A stretch of DNA of 20,289 bases from Prevotellaceae bacterium UBA1746 (GCA_905369775.1 CAJPJR010000034.1:1-20289); one strand, 5' to 3'. Shown: positions 1 through 8,670, numbered from the stretch's first letter. The notes: generated from the letters alone by a model not told the origin. Numbers and translations are program-made.

Positions 1-2318
1 AATCCGCCGTCAGTTACGGGAATCTCGATACGAGTACCGCCATCTTTGTATGAAGCGATCAAACGATAGGTCTGCCCATTGACCACTTTGAAATCTCTTG
101 CCTTCATGAAGCCAAGATTAAAATCAAGGCTTTGGTCTCGCTTCATCGAGCAGGACAGGAATCTTCCCACATCGATGCGGTCGCCCGATTCAATATTTTC
201 CCAGAAGAATTCGACGACACCCGAGAAATCTCCTTTATTGGCATAGAGGTTTCCTTTGATGGAAAACGTTTTGCCGGTTAAGTTCACGTAGGGCGAAGAA
301 ACCGGTTCGTCGCCTCCGTCGTAGATGCCGAATCTCGAAAGACTGAGAACCGTAGTGTGGACCGGTTCCGTGACATTGATTTCGAAGAACTCGCCGCCTT
401 CAGGGTTGGGAAGCGAAATGGGGGCGCGTGTTTCGTCGAGGAACACCAACGAGAGTCGGGTGTTGTACTTTCCGGTGTGGATGTTTTCGTTCGTAGTCAG
501 GACGATGGGCACATTCTGTTCGTCGAAGGCGTCAAAATTAAGTTGCTCGCTTTCAACAGTTTGTAGCACGCGTTTGTTCTGATCGAGAATCTCCATCTTG
601 AGACGGAAGTAGGGGGTGATGCCGCTGAGGCAGTGCAAAGGAACGCGCAATACAGTGGCCTTTTCGGCCTGCACCTCATTGTTTTCCATCGGACCCGTCA
701 CGCGGAAACCGGCATCGGGGTAGTTTTCTTCAGTCACCTTAATTTCTCGGTCGTCTACTGTGAAGGTCATGCGGGGAGACAGGCTCATTTTGACCCAAGT
801 TCCGAGTCCGCCGTTTTGCTGCGTGGCACTCATCGGCACGATCGTGTATTCGCCCGGTGTGAGTTGGCGCGTGTCCAGGTGCATGTTGAGGGGCTTCACC
901 CATGTGCCGCCATTGGGCAGATAGCCGTGCTTGTCGGTGAAGGTCTGCTTGCTGCCGGTGTCCGCATATTTGAAGAGCGCCACCTGACGGCCGTTTTGAT
1001 CTACAATTGCCATGCCGACATCTCCGTAAAAATTATACGATAGATTGGTGAAGTAGCTCATGGTCACATCGAGACCTTGCGTCAAGGCGAACACTTTGGT
1101 CGTTGTGTCGACCAACCGGAGCGTTCCTTCGCCGGTGAAGGACAAACGGCGATTGCCTTCTGCCCAGGCTGCGGGAATAGGCTTCTCATTGGCGCGGTTG
1201 GGATGAGCCAAGACTGCTTCGAGCTGTCGGTTGAAGCTCAGCGGTCGGCCGCCAAATTCACTACCGGTTTGTCCAACGGACATGGATTGCAGGTTGTAGT
1301 AAGCATTGGCTTGCCCATCCCAACCGAAATTGATGTGCAGGAGCCCTTCACTGTTGATGCCGTCGACCACCATGGCGTGTCCACTTGCGCTTCCTTCCGC
1401 ATTGCCGGCAATGTACACGGGATAGCCGTTCTTCAATTCTTCGTAGAACATATTGACAAACCCGCGTGCCCCTTCGTTGGATTTCGTGGTTGCCCCTACG
1501 TTGTAGGAGAAATACTTCTTGAGGGCTTGTTGGGCAGCATAGCTCGTGGCCGAACTTGCACCTTTCGTGTAGCGCATGTCAACCGCAGCACCGATGTCAT
1601 GGTGCAGTTTCCCGATCGCATTTTGTTCGTCGTTGGTGAGATGACGACGATCGTAACTGTCGTGCATGAGATTCCATGCGTAGCGCGACTGGGAGAAATC
1701 GATCTGGGCCGTATTTCCATCGTAGGTTCGATAGGTCTTCGTGCCTGTGCCCTGTTCGGGCCAGCGGTGGAAGTACATGATCTGCGCTACTGCCGTAGCC
1801 ACACAGCCGGTGGGATATCCGCCGACACTGTTATTGTAGGGATAGCCTTGCCCCCACTTGCTTTTCAGCAGCGGAGTCACAGGGGTATAGCTGTTGTTTG
1901 TCGCGAAGGTGGTGAAATAGCGCTTGCGGTCGGCGGCAGACAATTTCTGCACGGTCTGAAAGCGTTCGCGGTAGGCTTCGAGCAGGTATTGCAAGCCTTC
2001 GGGGGCGTGAAGTGTGTCGAGTGGTGCTTCGGTGCCCACAGCCAATATGGAGCCCATGGCTTCATTGCCGGCCACCAGCACGAAACCGTTATTGCCTGCG
2101 TCGTTGAACAGATAATAAGGGGCGCCGGTCCGGTTAGAAAGCGTGCGACTTTTGAGTGTGCGTTGCGCTGTGGTCGAAAGTCTCACGTATTGTTTGGCGA
2201 TGGCCGCGGCTCTTCTGAAACTGATGTCACCGTCGGCAGCCGCAATCGGGGTGATTCCGGCTGTCACGAGGAGGGCAAACAGCGAAGTGCGTAAGGAAAA
2301 GGAAGGGATGAACGGCAT
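1..2318 (-). CDS. Secreted C10-family (streptopain-like) cysteine protease, 3' end outside window
   Basis: The frame is open from the ATG at 2318 to the window edge, giving 772 residues with no stop. Residues 1-27 form a signal peptide (hydrophobic LFALLVTAGITPIAAA). Residues about 28-145 look like the inhibitory propeptide of the family. The catalytic domain, about 146-350, shows KWGQGYPYN, the nucleophile Cys172 in PTGCVATAVAQIMYFHRWP, the catalytic His314 in SGHAMVVDGI, and the INFGWDGQANAYY block whose Trp helps form the active site. These are hallmarks of MEROPS C10 (SpeB, PrtT, interpain). Residues after 350 are beta-rich and look like several sandwich domains. A sorting domain, if present, would lie off the window. 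An in-frame ATG at 2372 would add 18 residues before the signal peptide. I prefer 2318 because it gives a compact signal peptide, but 2372 is possible. The likely role is degradation of extracellular protein for peptide nutrition or virulence, which is inferred. Confidence 0.93.
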   Translation of the reverse strand, partial: MPFIPSFSLRTSLFALLVTAGITPIAAADGDISFRRAAAIAKQYVRLSTTAQRTLKSRTLSNRTGAPYYLFNDAGNNGFVLVAGNEAMGSILAVGTEAPLDTLHAPEGLQYLLEAYRERFQTVQKLSAADRKRYFTTFATNNSYTPVTPLLKSKWGQGYPYNNSVGGYPTGCVATAVAQIMYFHRWPEQGTGTKTYRTYDGNTAQIDFSQSRYAWNLMHDSYDRRHLTNDEQNAIGKLHHDIGAAVDMRYTKGASSATSYAAQQALKKYFSYNVGATTKSNEGARGFVNMFYEELKNGYPVYIAGNAEGSASGHAMVVDGINSEGLLHINFGWDGQANAYYNLQSMSVGQTGSEFGGRPLSFNRQLEAVLAHPNRANEKPIPAAWAEGNRRLSFTGEGTLRLVDTTTKVFALTQGLDVTMSYFTNLSYNFYGDVGMAIVDQNGRQVALFKYADTGSKQTFTDKHGYLPNGGTWVKPLNMHLDTRQLTPGEYTIVPMSATQQNGGLGTWVKMSLSPRMTFTVDDREIKVTEENYPDAGFRVTGPMENNEVQAEKATVLRVPLHCLSGITPYFRLKMEILDQNKRVLQTVESEQLNFDAFDEQNVPIVLTTNENIHTGKYNTRLSLVFLDETRAPISLPNPEGGEFFEINVTEPVHTTVLSLSRFGIYDGGDEPVSSPYVNLTGKTFSIKGNLYANKGDFSGVVEFFWENIESGDRIDVGRFLSCSMKRDQSLDFNLGFMKARDFKVVNGQTYRLIASYKDGGTRIEIPVTDGG

Positions 2319-2399
2319 ATTGATGTTGAATGCTCGCAATAGGTTCGTCTTATTGCGCTTGTGATCCGCCATTCCCGGGGAGGAGTGGCGAATCACAGG

Positions 2400-2407
2400 C
2401 AAAGATA
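2400..2407 (-). promoter_or_regulatory. Bacteroidetes -7 promoter element of the C10 protease gene
   Basis: On the minus strand this reads TATCTTTG, an exact match to the Bacteroidetes -7 consensus TAnnTTTG. It lies 28 bases before the ATG at 2372 and 82 before the ATG at 2318. A -33 element is not clear: the nearest candidate, TTTTCG at 2431-2436, has a 23-nt spacer, slightly long for the usual 19-21. Confidence 0.6.
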
Positions 2408-2418
2408 GTAAAAAGACG

Positions 2419-2470
2419 GGGAGTAATGTGCGAAAAGTGGGGAAGTTTTCCGACAAAGGCGGGAAGTTTT
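2419..2470. repeat. 21-bp-phased direct repeats upstream of the C10 protease promoter
   Basis: GGGAAGTTTT occurs at 2440-2449 and again at 2461-2470, exactly 21 bp apart (two helical turns). A degenerate copy, GGGAGTAAT, starts at 2419 in the same phase. The two perfect copies lie upstream of the predicted -33 position, where an activator would bind. The tract can also be read as an inverted repeat (GTTTTCCG at 2445-2452 against CGGAAAAC at 2473-2480), so it may instead form a hairpin at the 3' end of the acyl-CoA ligase transcript. Confidence 0.45.
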
Positions 2471-2492
2471 ACCGGAAAACGCCCACTTTATT

Positions 2493-4160
2493 TTATTCTG
2501 TATAGAGGAATCGTTTTATGGAGCGCTTGGGCGTCTTCTCAAACTCCTCTTTGTGGAGCTTTACGCTGACGATTTGTTCGTAGGCATTGATCATCGTGTT
2601 GAGCATGCGGCGGTTTTCCTCCATTTGCCGGTTGAGGGCATTCTCATCGAGCCCGGCCTTTTCGGCCTCTTCGTAGTCGGGGTGAATGAGTGCGTGGAGT
2701 TTCTCCCCTTTCTGGATGACAACACTTTCCATCACGTAAGGCAGTGTGTTGAGTTTGTCTTCAATTTCCTCGGGGTAGATGTTTTGACCGTTGGAACCGA
2801 GAAGCATGTTTTTACAGCGCCCGCGAATGTAGAGATTGCCCTCTTGATCCAGCACGCCGAGGTCACCTGTGTGGTACCATCCCTCGTTGTCCAGCGCGGC
2901 AGCGGTGGCTTCCGGGTTTTTGTAGTAACCGAGCATCACGTTCGCGCCGCGAGTGAGGATTTCGCCTACGACGTGTTGCGGATCGGGGCTGTCGATGCGC
3001 AGTTCCATGCGGGGAGCCACTTTTCCACACGAACCCGGAACGAAACGGCTCCAATCTTCGTAGGCGATGATGGGGGCGCATTCTGTGGCACCGTAGCCCA
3101 CGGTGTAATTGAAGTTGATTTTGTGCAAGAATTGCTCCACTTCCTTGTTGAGCGCCGCTCCGCCGATAATGACCTCGTAGAATTTGCCGCCGAACACCGA
3201 TTGAATTTGATCGCGCACCTTGTGCAAAATCTTGTCGCTGATCATCGGGACGCGCAAAAGTAGCTTCATCGAGGGAGTTGCGAGCTTGGGCATCACGTTT
3301 TTCTTGATGATCTTCTCGATGATGAGGGGGACACTGATCACCACTGCGGGTTGCACCTCGCGGAAGGCCTCGATAATGACCTTGGGGCTGGGCAGACGCG
3401 TGAGATAGTGCACGTGTATGCCCTGAATGAATTCGAAGATAAACTCAAAGGCCATGCCATACATGTGCGCCATGGGGAGCATGGAAATGATGCGCGAACC
3501 GGCCGGTACCTTTGCCCCCAAGACTTCAATGGCAAACTGGTAGTTGCTCCAGAGCGCGCGGTAGGGAATGAGCACACCTTTGGAGTTGGAGGTGGTGCCA
3601 CTGGTGTAGTTGATCATGGCCAGAGCCTCTCCGTTGGGAGCCGGGCGGTAGTTGACGTGCTCGCGGCGGAAGTATTTGGGATGGCGCTTGCCGTAGTATT
3701 CATTCAAGCGCTCTCGAGCTTCGGTCAGGGCTTCGTTGCGGCTGATGAGCAGCATGAAATCGGGGATGTGTACGATACCTTCGAGCTGCGGCATGGCTTC
3801 TGCATCGAGTGTGGGCCACACCATGTCGCCGGCAAAGAGGAGACGAGCGTCAGAATGGTTGACGATGTTGTGCACTTGTTCGGCCTTGAACTCGTGAAGG
3901 ATGGGGACAACGATGGCGCCATAGGTGAGTGTGGCCAAGAAGGCCACCGCCCAGTGTGCACTGTTGCGGCCGCAGATGGCAATTTTGTCGCCCGGCACTA
4001 TGCCGGCCGTCTCAAATAAGATGTGAAGCTTTTCGATTTTGCGAGCCACGTCCTTATATTGAAGTGTCACGCCTTTGTAGTCGGTGAGTGCATTCAGGTC
4101 CCAATGCTCTACAATGCTTTTTTGAATCAGCCCGACGAAGTCTTCGTAATGGTATTCCAT
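2493..4160 (-). CDS. AMP-dependent long-chain acyl-CoA ligase (FadD-like)
   Basis: This 555-residue enzyme belongs to the ANL adenylating superfamily and should activate a fatty acid to acyl-AMP and then acyl-CoA in the cytoplasm. The P-loop motif YTSGTTSNSKG is at about 185-195, YGATE at about 356-360, HTGDLG at about 430-435, and the hinge region RGRCKNMLLGSNGQNIYPEE at about 446-465. The C-terminal subdomain ends in KTPKRSIKRFLYTE, which holds the expected catalytic lysine. The frame extends upstream to 4235, but I chose MEYHYEDFVGLIQ at 4160 because the extra residues (FFLFHRHLHATCR and so on) do not resemble the family and relatives begin at this point. It is divergent from mltG. Substrate chain length cannot be read from the sequence. 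A true beta-oxidation role is doubtful because no other fad gene is nearby, so use in lipid remodelling or uptake of exogenous fatty acids is possible. Confidence 0.92.
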   Translation of the reverse strand: MEYHYEDFVGLIQKSIVEHWDLNALTDYKGVTLQYKDVARKIEKLHILFETAGIVPGDKIAICGRNSAHWAVAFLATLTYGAIVVPILHEFKAEQVHNIVNHSDARLLFAGDMVWPTLDAEAMPQLEGIVHIPDFMLLISRNEALTEARERLNEYYGKRHPKYFRREHVNYRPAPNGEALAMINYTSGTTSNSKGVLIPYRALWSNYQFAIEVLGAKVPAGSRIISMLPMAHMYGMAFEFIFEFIQGIHVHYLTRLPSPKVIIEAFREVQPAVVISVPLIIEKIIKKNVMPKLATPSMKLLLRVPMISDKILHKVRDQIQSVFGGKFYEVIIGGAALNKEVEQFLHKINFNYTVGYGATECAPIIAYEDWSRFVPGSCGKVAPRMELRIDSPDPQHVVGEILTRGANVMLGYYKNPEATAAALDNEGWYHTGDLGVLDQEGNLYIRGRCKNMLLGSNGQNIYPEEIEDKLNTLPYVMESVVIQKGEKLHALIHPDYEEAEKAGLDENALNRQMEENRRMLNTMINAYEQIVSVKLHKEEFEKTPKRSIKRFLYTE

Positions 4161-4264
4161 GAAGAATAAAAGTGGTTGGCGGCAAGTGGCGTGGAGGTGG
4201 CGATGGAAGAGGAAAAAGTGGGGCGCACTTGCCACGTCGCTTGCTCAAATTCTTTAGATATGTG

Positions 4265-4272
4265 CGAAAGTA
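4265..4272 (-). promoter_or_regulatory. Possible -7 promoter element for the acyl-CoA ligase
   Basis: The minus strand reads TACTTTCG, one base off TAnnTTTG, followed by CAC. It would give a leader of about 100 nt. No -33 TTTG or TTGC is seen at the right distance, so this is tentative. Confidence 0.3.
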
Positions 4273-4312
4273 ATACATTTTCTTGAGCCACGGAGAGAAT
4301 GCGCGGCGAAAC

Positions 4313-4345
4313 TTGCACATACAAGGGGATTTTTGTGTAATTTCG
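4313..4345 (+). promoter_or_regulatory. Probable promoter of mltG
   Basis: TTGC at 4313-4316, a 21-nt spacer and TAATTTCG at 4338-4345 resemble the Bacteroidetes -33/-7 pair with one mismatch in the -7. It lies about 95 bases before the chosen mltG start, in the 279-base gap between the divergent ligase and mltG. Nothing else is recognisable in that gap. Confidence 0.42.
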
Positions 4346-4439
4346 CCCCCGCATAGTGGCTCAATGCCCTTCAGTTCATCATTATGACCGGTCTCTCGTT
4401 GCCCAATCGGCAGTACAGGGGCCTAAGGATTACAACCTT

Positions 4440-5459
4440 ATGAAACAAATTCTTCGTACGCGGTGGACAGTTGCCGCAGTTGTGGTAGGGGTTCTCCTGC
4501 TCGTAGCACTCTACTCTCTTTTTTCAAGTCTTACGGGGAGTGGGGAGCGCATTGTTTATCTGGACGACGATGACAATATCGACTCGGTTTACAACAAGGT
4601 GTGCAGCGACAGCCGTTTCCCGGCCAATTCCACTTTTCACCTTCTCACTTCTGTGTTTAGTTATGACAAGCACATTCGCCCCGGCCGCTATGATGTGGGA
4701 TCGGGTGCGGGTGCTTTGACTGTATTTCGCAACTTGCGCAACGGCAATCAGACGCCTACGCGTCTCACGATCCCCGTGTTGCGCACCACGCGCGATTTGG
4801 CCGACCTGTTGGGCCGTGAATTGCACGCCCCGGCCGACTCTTTCTATGCGGCGTTGACCAACCCCGAATTGCTTTCGCTCTACGGAAAAACGCCGGAAAC
4901 AGCAGTTTGCCTGTTTTTGCCCAATACCTACGAGGTGTATTGGACGCTTTCGCCCGCGGCGCTGTTGGCACGAATGAATCGTGAGAGCAAGGCGTTTTGG
5001 ACACCGGAGCGCTTGGCCAAAGCGCAGGCCGACAGCCTCAACCCCGATCAAGTGATCACGGTGGCCTCCATTGTGGAGCAAGAGACGGCCTACAATCCGG
5101 AGAAACCAATGGTAGCAGCCATGTATCTCAACCGGTTGCACAAGCACATGCCGCTTCAAGCCGATCCGACGGTGAAATTTGCGCTCGGTAATTTCGGGTT
5201 GCGCAGAATCATGAATGAACACCTCAAGGTAGATAGTCCTTATAATACATATAAGCGAACCGGTTTGCCTCCCGGCCCCATTTGCATTCCGTCTCTTTCG
5301 AGCATCAATGCTGTACTTGACCACGCACACCACAATTATTTCTACATGTGCGCGAAAGAAGACTTCTCGGGAAGCCATAATTTTGCGGAAACGTACGGCG
5401 AACACCTGAAGAATGCCGCAAAATATGCGCAGGCTTTGAACGCGCGCGGCATTAAATAA
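4440..5459 (+). CDS. mltG: Endolytic murein transglycosylase MltG (YceG-like)
   Basis: This 339-residue protein, the usual family length, cleaves nascent glycan strands at the outer face of the inner membrane and so sets glycan chain termination. One transmembrane anchor spans about residues 9-28 (WTVAAVVVGVLLLVALYSLF). The catalytic domain has VASIVEQETA with the catalytic Glu at about 213, then AMYLNRL, LQADPTVKFALG, and the C-terminal block YNTYKRTGLPPGPICIPS and INAVLDHAHHNYFYMCA, which are highly conserved in MltG. The frame is open upstream to an ATG at 4356, but I chose 4440 because MKQILRTRW places the anchor at the very N-terminus, as in relatives. The predicted promoter at 4313-4345 lies upstream of both. 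A co-directional DUF3078 gene follows after 118 bases. Confidence 0.95.
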   Translation: MKQILRTRWTVAAVVVGVLLLVALYSLFSSLTGSGERIVYLDDDDNIDSVYNKVCSDSRFPANSTFHLLTSVFSYDKHIRPGRYDVGSGAGALTVFRNLRNGNQTPTRLTIPVLRTTRDLADLLGRELHAPADSFYAALTNPELLSLYGKTPETAVCLFLPNTYEVYWTLSPAALLARMNRESKAFWTPERLAKAQADSLNPDQVITVASIVEQETAYNPEKPMVAAMYLNRLHKHMPLQADPTVKFALGNFGLRRIMNEHLKVDSPYNTYKRTGLPPGPICIPSLSSINAVLDHAHHNYFYMCAKEDFSGSHNFAETYGEHLKNAAKYAQALNARGIK

Positions 5460-5577
5460 GTGCCGCCGCCGTTCGCACTTTGCCTATCGGCGCGTTTGCG
5501 TTTACCGACTTCGACGAATGAGCGTCCTGTCGGAATTGTCCCTTTCTTTCTCTCCTCTCACACGCTGAACTTTCCCC

Positions 5578-6882
5578 ATGCACCGAATTTTCCTCTTGGC
5601 TTTGTTGGCTGTCACCGCTCCGGGGGTGCTGCGCGCACAGACTGCGCGCCGTGCTCATCGCAGTGCGCCCCACCCTGCGGCCGATTCCATCACACTCATC
5701 GCAGATGCTTATGCCCATCGACTCGACAGTTTGTCGCGGGCGGCGCAAACACCGGCTGACGATAGTGACGACGTTCTCGAAAATCCGTATTATTTCCCGC
5801 TTTTTGCCGGGAATACGCTTTATGATGCGCAGCTTCATACGGCGTTGGGGAGTTTTTCCGGAGAGCAGACGGAAGTTTCCGGAGCGGTTTCGCGCGCTTT
5901 GCTTGACATTTATGGGCACCGCCCCGACCTTGTTTCGCGTGTTTTGCCGATTGCTGCTGTGAGCAAATCGGAAAAGACGGCAGTAAAAAGGGACGTCGCC
6001 CCTGCTCCCGCCGTAGCTCCGAAAGCACCGGCCGGTGCCCCCAATGTGCGCACCTGGACCGACGATGCGGCGCTGAATATCAAGGTGGAACGCCCGAACT
6101 TCTGGACCTTCAAGGGGAATTTCTCCCTGCAGTTCATGCAATATTATGTGACAGAAAACTGGTACAAGGGAGGAGAAGATCACAATTCGCTGTTGGCGTC
6201 GCTCAATGCCGAGGCTAACTATGACAACAAGGACAAGGTGACCTTCTCGAACAAACTGGAAATGCGGCTGGGCTTCCAGTCTTCGCAATCGGACACGCAG
6301 CATGAGTATAAAACGAACGCTGACCAGATCAGATTGACCAACAAGTTGGGACTTCAAGCGGCGAAGCGGTGGTATTACACTGCGATGTTGCAATCGTGGA
6401 CCCAGTTTTATCCGGGCTATCATGCCAACGACCCGCAAGTGTATTCCGATTTCATGTCGCCTTTTGAGTCGGTGCTCTCCTTTGGTATGGACTATAAGTA
6501 CAAACAGGGGGCTTTTGAGGTGTCGGCCACGTTGTCGCCGATGGCAGCCGACTTCAAATACGTAGATCGTTTGGCGCTTGCGGGACGGAATGGCATCGAT
6601 GTCGGAAAGCATTCGCGCTGGAATTTGGGTTCGACCGTGACGGTGAACACACGTTGGGAATTGATGAAAGGATTGCTGTGGACGTCGCGTTTTTATGCCT
6701 TCACCAGTTATTCTCGCGTCCAGGCAGAATGGGAAAACACCATTGCACTCAAGGTGAATAAGTACCTTTCTACGAAGATCTTCCTCTATCCGCGATTTGA
6801 TGACGGAGTGAAGCGGAAACCCGGACAGAGTTTCTTGCAATTCAACGAATATCTTTCTGTGGGATTGGATTTGGGATTCTGA
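5578..6882 (+). CDS. DUF3078 outer-membrane beta-barrel protein
   Basis: The 434-residue product begins with a signal peptide (MHRIFLLALLAVTAPGVLRA, cleavage probably after about residue 20). It continues with a poorly conserved segment containing an Ala/Pro-rich stretch (PAPAVAPKAPAGAP, about 141-154). From about 165 it has alternating amphipathic strands typical of an outer-membrane barrel: FKGNFSLQFMQYYVTENWYKGG, NKLEMRLGFQ, LGLQAAKRWYYTAMLQSWTQF, DFMSPF and LFLYPRFDD-like strands. It ends in an aromatic residue (LGF). This pattern matches DUF3078, found throughout Bacteroidetes, whose function is unknown. It lies 118 bases after mltG on the same strand. No convincing promoter was seen in the gap, so co-transcription is plausible. 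It is convergent with degP across a shared hairpin. Membrane location is inferred from strand pattern and family. Confidence 0.88.
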   Translation: MHRIFLLALLAVTAPGVLRAQTARRAHRSAPHPAADSITLIADAYAHRLDSLSRAAQTPADDSDDVLENPYYFPLFAGNTLYDAQLHTALGSFSGEQTEVSGAVSRALLDIYGHRPDLVSRVLPIAAVSKSEKTAVKRDVAPAPAVAPKAPAGAPNVRTWTDDAALNIKVERPNFWTFKGNFSLQFMQYYVTENWYKGGEDHNSLLASLNAEANYDNKDKVTFSNKLEMRLGFQSSQSDTQHEYKTNADQIRLTNKLGLQAAKRWYYTAMLQSWTQFYPGYHANDPQVYSDFMSPFESVLSFGMDYKYKQGAFEVSATLSPMAADFKYVDRLALAGRNGIDVGKHSRWNLGSTVTVNTRWELMKGLLWTSRFYAFTSYSRVQAEWENTIALKVNKYLSTKIFLYPRFDDGVKRKPGQSFLQFNEYLSVGLDLGF

Positions 6883-6921
6883 AACCATCGCAACCCCATC
6901 CACACTACTGCGGACAACAAC

Positions 6922-6957
6922 AAACGGAGCAGACATCCAACGATGTCTGCTCCGTTT
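6922..6957. terminator. Bidirectional terminator between DUF3078 gene and degP
   Basis: There is a perfect 15-bp inverted repeat: AAACGGAGCAGACAT at 6922-6936 and ATGTCTGCTCCGTTT at 6943-6957, with a 6-base loop. The flanking A and T tracts suit termination from either strand. It sits 39 bases after the DUF3078 stop and 60 bases beyond the degP stop, exactly where two convergent genes need one. Confidence 0.88.
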
Positions 6958-7017
6958 TCAATTTGTGCGCTCTGCATGTTGCATGCAAAGACGCGCATTG
7001 CACTTGTGCTAAGTGCT

Positions 7018-8502
7018 TTACTTGTTGCGTTTTGCCTTGGCTTTTGCGTCGCTAAGTTCCACGGTGAAGGAACGATTGAGCCCACTTTGCGTTTTTGCAC
7101 GGATCCAAAGCACGCGGTCGCTGCTTCTATTGGCCGCTTTCACGGCTTCTTCGAAGTCTTGCGTGGAATTCATCACGCGATCGTTCACTTGCGTGATGAT
7201 AATTCCCTTTGTGATGCCGGCATCTTGGAGTTTTCCTGCTTTGATGCTGCTGACCACGAGTCCATTTTTGAGCCCCAATTCATTTTTCTCCGCATCGGTA
7301 AGCGCGCGCAGGGCGGCTCCCATTGATTCTGTGTCTACGGTTTCGAGATTGGTGGTGGTTCCTTGTTCGTTGCGCAGGGTGAGTGTGGTGATGTGCTCCT
7401 TCTTCTTGCGCAGATAGGTGACTTTCACCTTGTCGCCGGGGCGGTGCATGGCCACAATTTCCTGGAGTTGTCCGAATTTGTCGATCTTCTTATCATCGAT
7501 GGCGGTAACGACGTCACCCTTTTGGAGACCGGCTGCATCGGCTGCGCCATCTGCAGTGACTTCAGCCACGTAGAAGCCGGTCAACGTACCGAGATCAACG
7601 TCTTTGCCCTTGTCTTTTTGTTCGTCGATGTAGTTGGACACAGAAGTACCGCGGATTCCCAGCAGTGCACGCTGAACGACGCCGAATTCGCGCAGGTCTT
7701 TCACAACTTTGTTCATAATTGTGGTCGGAATCGCGAAACCGTAGCCGCTGTAGGAGCGCGTTTCCGAATAGATCATCGAGTTGATTCCGACCAATTCGCC
7801 CGCAGCATTCACCAGCGCACCGCCGGAGTTGCCCGGATTGATGGCGGCATCGGTCTGAATGAAGCTTTCAACCGGATTGGCAGACTGCATAGAACGCGCT
7901 TTGGCACTGACGATTCCGGCCGTAACAGTGGAGGTGAAACCGTAAGGATTGCCGATGGCCAAAACCCACTCGCCGACTTTGAGCTTTTCGCTGCTGCCCA
8001 CAGTGATGGGCTGGAGGTTTTTGGCTTCGATCTTGATCAATGCGAGATCCGTGTCCTTGTCTTGTCCGATGATGCGGCCTTTGTACTCACGGTTGTCGTT
8101 GAGTTTGACCAGAATCTCGTCAGCATCCTTCACAACATGGTTGTTTGTCACGATATATCCGTCGGAAGTCAAGATCACGCCCGAACCTGCGCCGCTGCGT
8201 TTGGGGGCTTGACGCGGTTGTTGCTGGCGCGGTGTGCCTTGGCCGAAGAAGTCGCCGAAGAAGTCTTCGAAGGGATTGAAATACTGCACATTTTCCTGAG
8301 GTGCAGTGGAGGAAACTTTTATGTAGACGACTGAGTTGATGGCTTTGTCGGCGGCTACGGTCAAGTCAATCGGCTGGGCGGGCGTGCTTGCTTGGGCTGC
8401 AATTGAAACGGGGGAGGCCGCAACACTTTCTACGGCCATTGCTTTCGGTGCAGTTCCGATGGCTGCTGAAAGCATGAGAGCAGAAATGATTTTCATGTCC
8501 AT
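7018..8502 (-). CDS. degP: DegP/HtrA periplasmic serine protease (Do family)
   Basis: This 494-residue protease/chaperone degrades misfolded envelope proteins. A signal peptide (KIISALMLSAAIGTAPKAMA) is followed by a trypsin-like domain with the full triad: His122 in TNNHVV, Asp152 in DTDLALIKI and Ser226 in GNSGGALVN. A flexible LA-type loop precedes it (FEDFFGDFFGQGTPRQQQPRQ). Two PDZ domains follow: about 308-375 (GFYVAEVTADGAADAAGLQKGD) and about 395-480 (GLVVSSIKAGKLQDAGI). The frame extends to 8562, but the promoter at 8532-8562 rules out that start. ATGs at 8502 and 8496 (MDMKIIS, MKIIS) are both possible. I use 8502. Monocistronic, with its own promoter and a hairpin on each side. Confidence 0.96.
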   Translation of the reverse strand: MDMKIISALMLSAAIGTAPKAMAVESVAASPVSIAAQASTPAQPIDLTVAADKAINSVVYIKVSSTAPQENVQYFNPFEDFFGDFFGQGTPRQQQPRQAPKRSGAGSGVILTSDGYIVTNNHVVKDADEILVKLNDNREYKGRIIGQDKDTDLALIKIEAKNLQPITVGSSEKLKVGEWVLAIGNPYGFTSTVTAGIVSAKARSMQSANPVESFIQTDAAINPGNSGGALVNAAGELVGINSMIYSETRSYSGYGFAIPTTIMNKVVKDLREFGVVQRALLGIRGTSVSNYIDEQKDKGKDVDLGTLTGFYVAEVTADGAADAAGLQKGDVVTAIDDKKIDKFGQLQEIVAMHRPGDKVKVTYLRKKKEHITTLTLRNEQGTTTNLETVDTESMGAALRALTDAEKNELGLKNGLVVSSIKAGKLQDAGITKGIIITQVNDRVMNSTQDFEEAVKAANRSSDRVLWIRAKTQSGLNRSFTVELSDAKAKAKRNK

Positions 8503-8531
8503 ATGTAAAGCTTGATTGGTTAGTTCTGGAG

Positions 8532-8562
8532 CAAAAGTAAGTTTTAGACGAGCAAAAAGCAA
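8532..8562 (-). promoter_or_regulatory. Promoter of degP
   Basis: On the minus strand TTGC (8559-8562), a 19-nt spacer and TACTTTTG (8532-8539) match the Bacteroidetes -33/-7 pattern with good spacing. The transcript would have a leader of about 20-25 nt before the ATG at 8502. This fixes degP's start downstream of the longer open frame. Confidence 0.65.
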
Positions 8563-8572
8563 GATGTGGAAG

Positions 8573-8591
8573 AAAAACGATCCAATCGTTT
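8573..8591 (-). terminator. Terminator of the ftsE-lysC-lysA-hemW transcript
   Basis: On the minus strand AAACGAT, a 3-base loop (TGG) and ATCGTTT form a 7-bp stem, followed by TT and CTT. It lies about 80 bases after the hemW stop and about 10 bases before the degP -33 element, insulating degP from the upstream operon. Confidence 0.6.
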
Positions 8592-8670
8592 AAGTTTGAT
8601 TTCATCCTTTTTGCGCGTGTGTTGTGCGATTCGGCAAGTTATGGGGAAGGCTGCGGGTACCTGCGCGCAT

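Noticed and set aside
1077..2294. 405-residue plus-strand open frame opposite the C10 protease
   Set aside because: The minus strand encodes a clear C10 protease with catalytic Cys and His. The plus-strand translation has no recognisable family features and is an antisense shadow.
4356..4439. 28-residue N-terminal extension of MltG
   Set aside because: It would put the membrane anchor unusually far from the N-terminus and shows no similarity to the family. The ATG at 4440 fits family length.
5452..6936. 494-residue minus-strand open frame opposite the DUF3078 gene
   Set aside because: The plus-strand product has a signal peptide and barrel strands typical of DUF3078. The minus-strand frame would also run through the shared terminator region and has basic, low-information composition.
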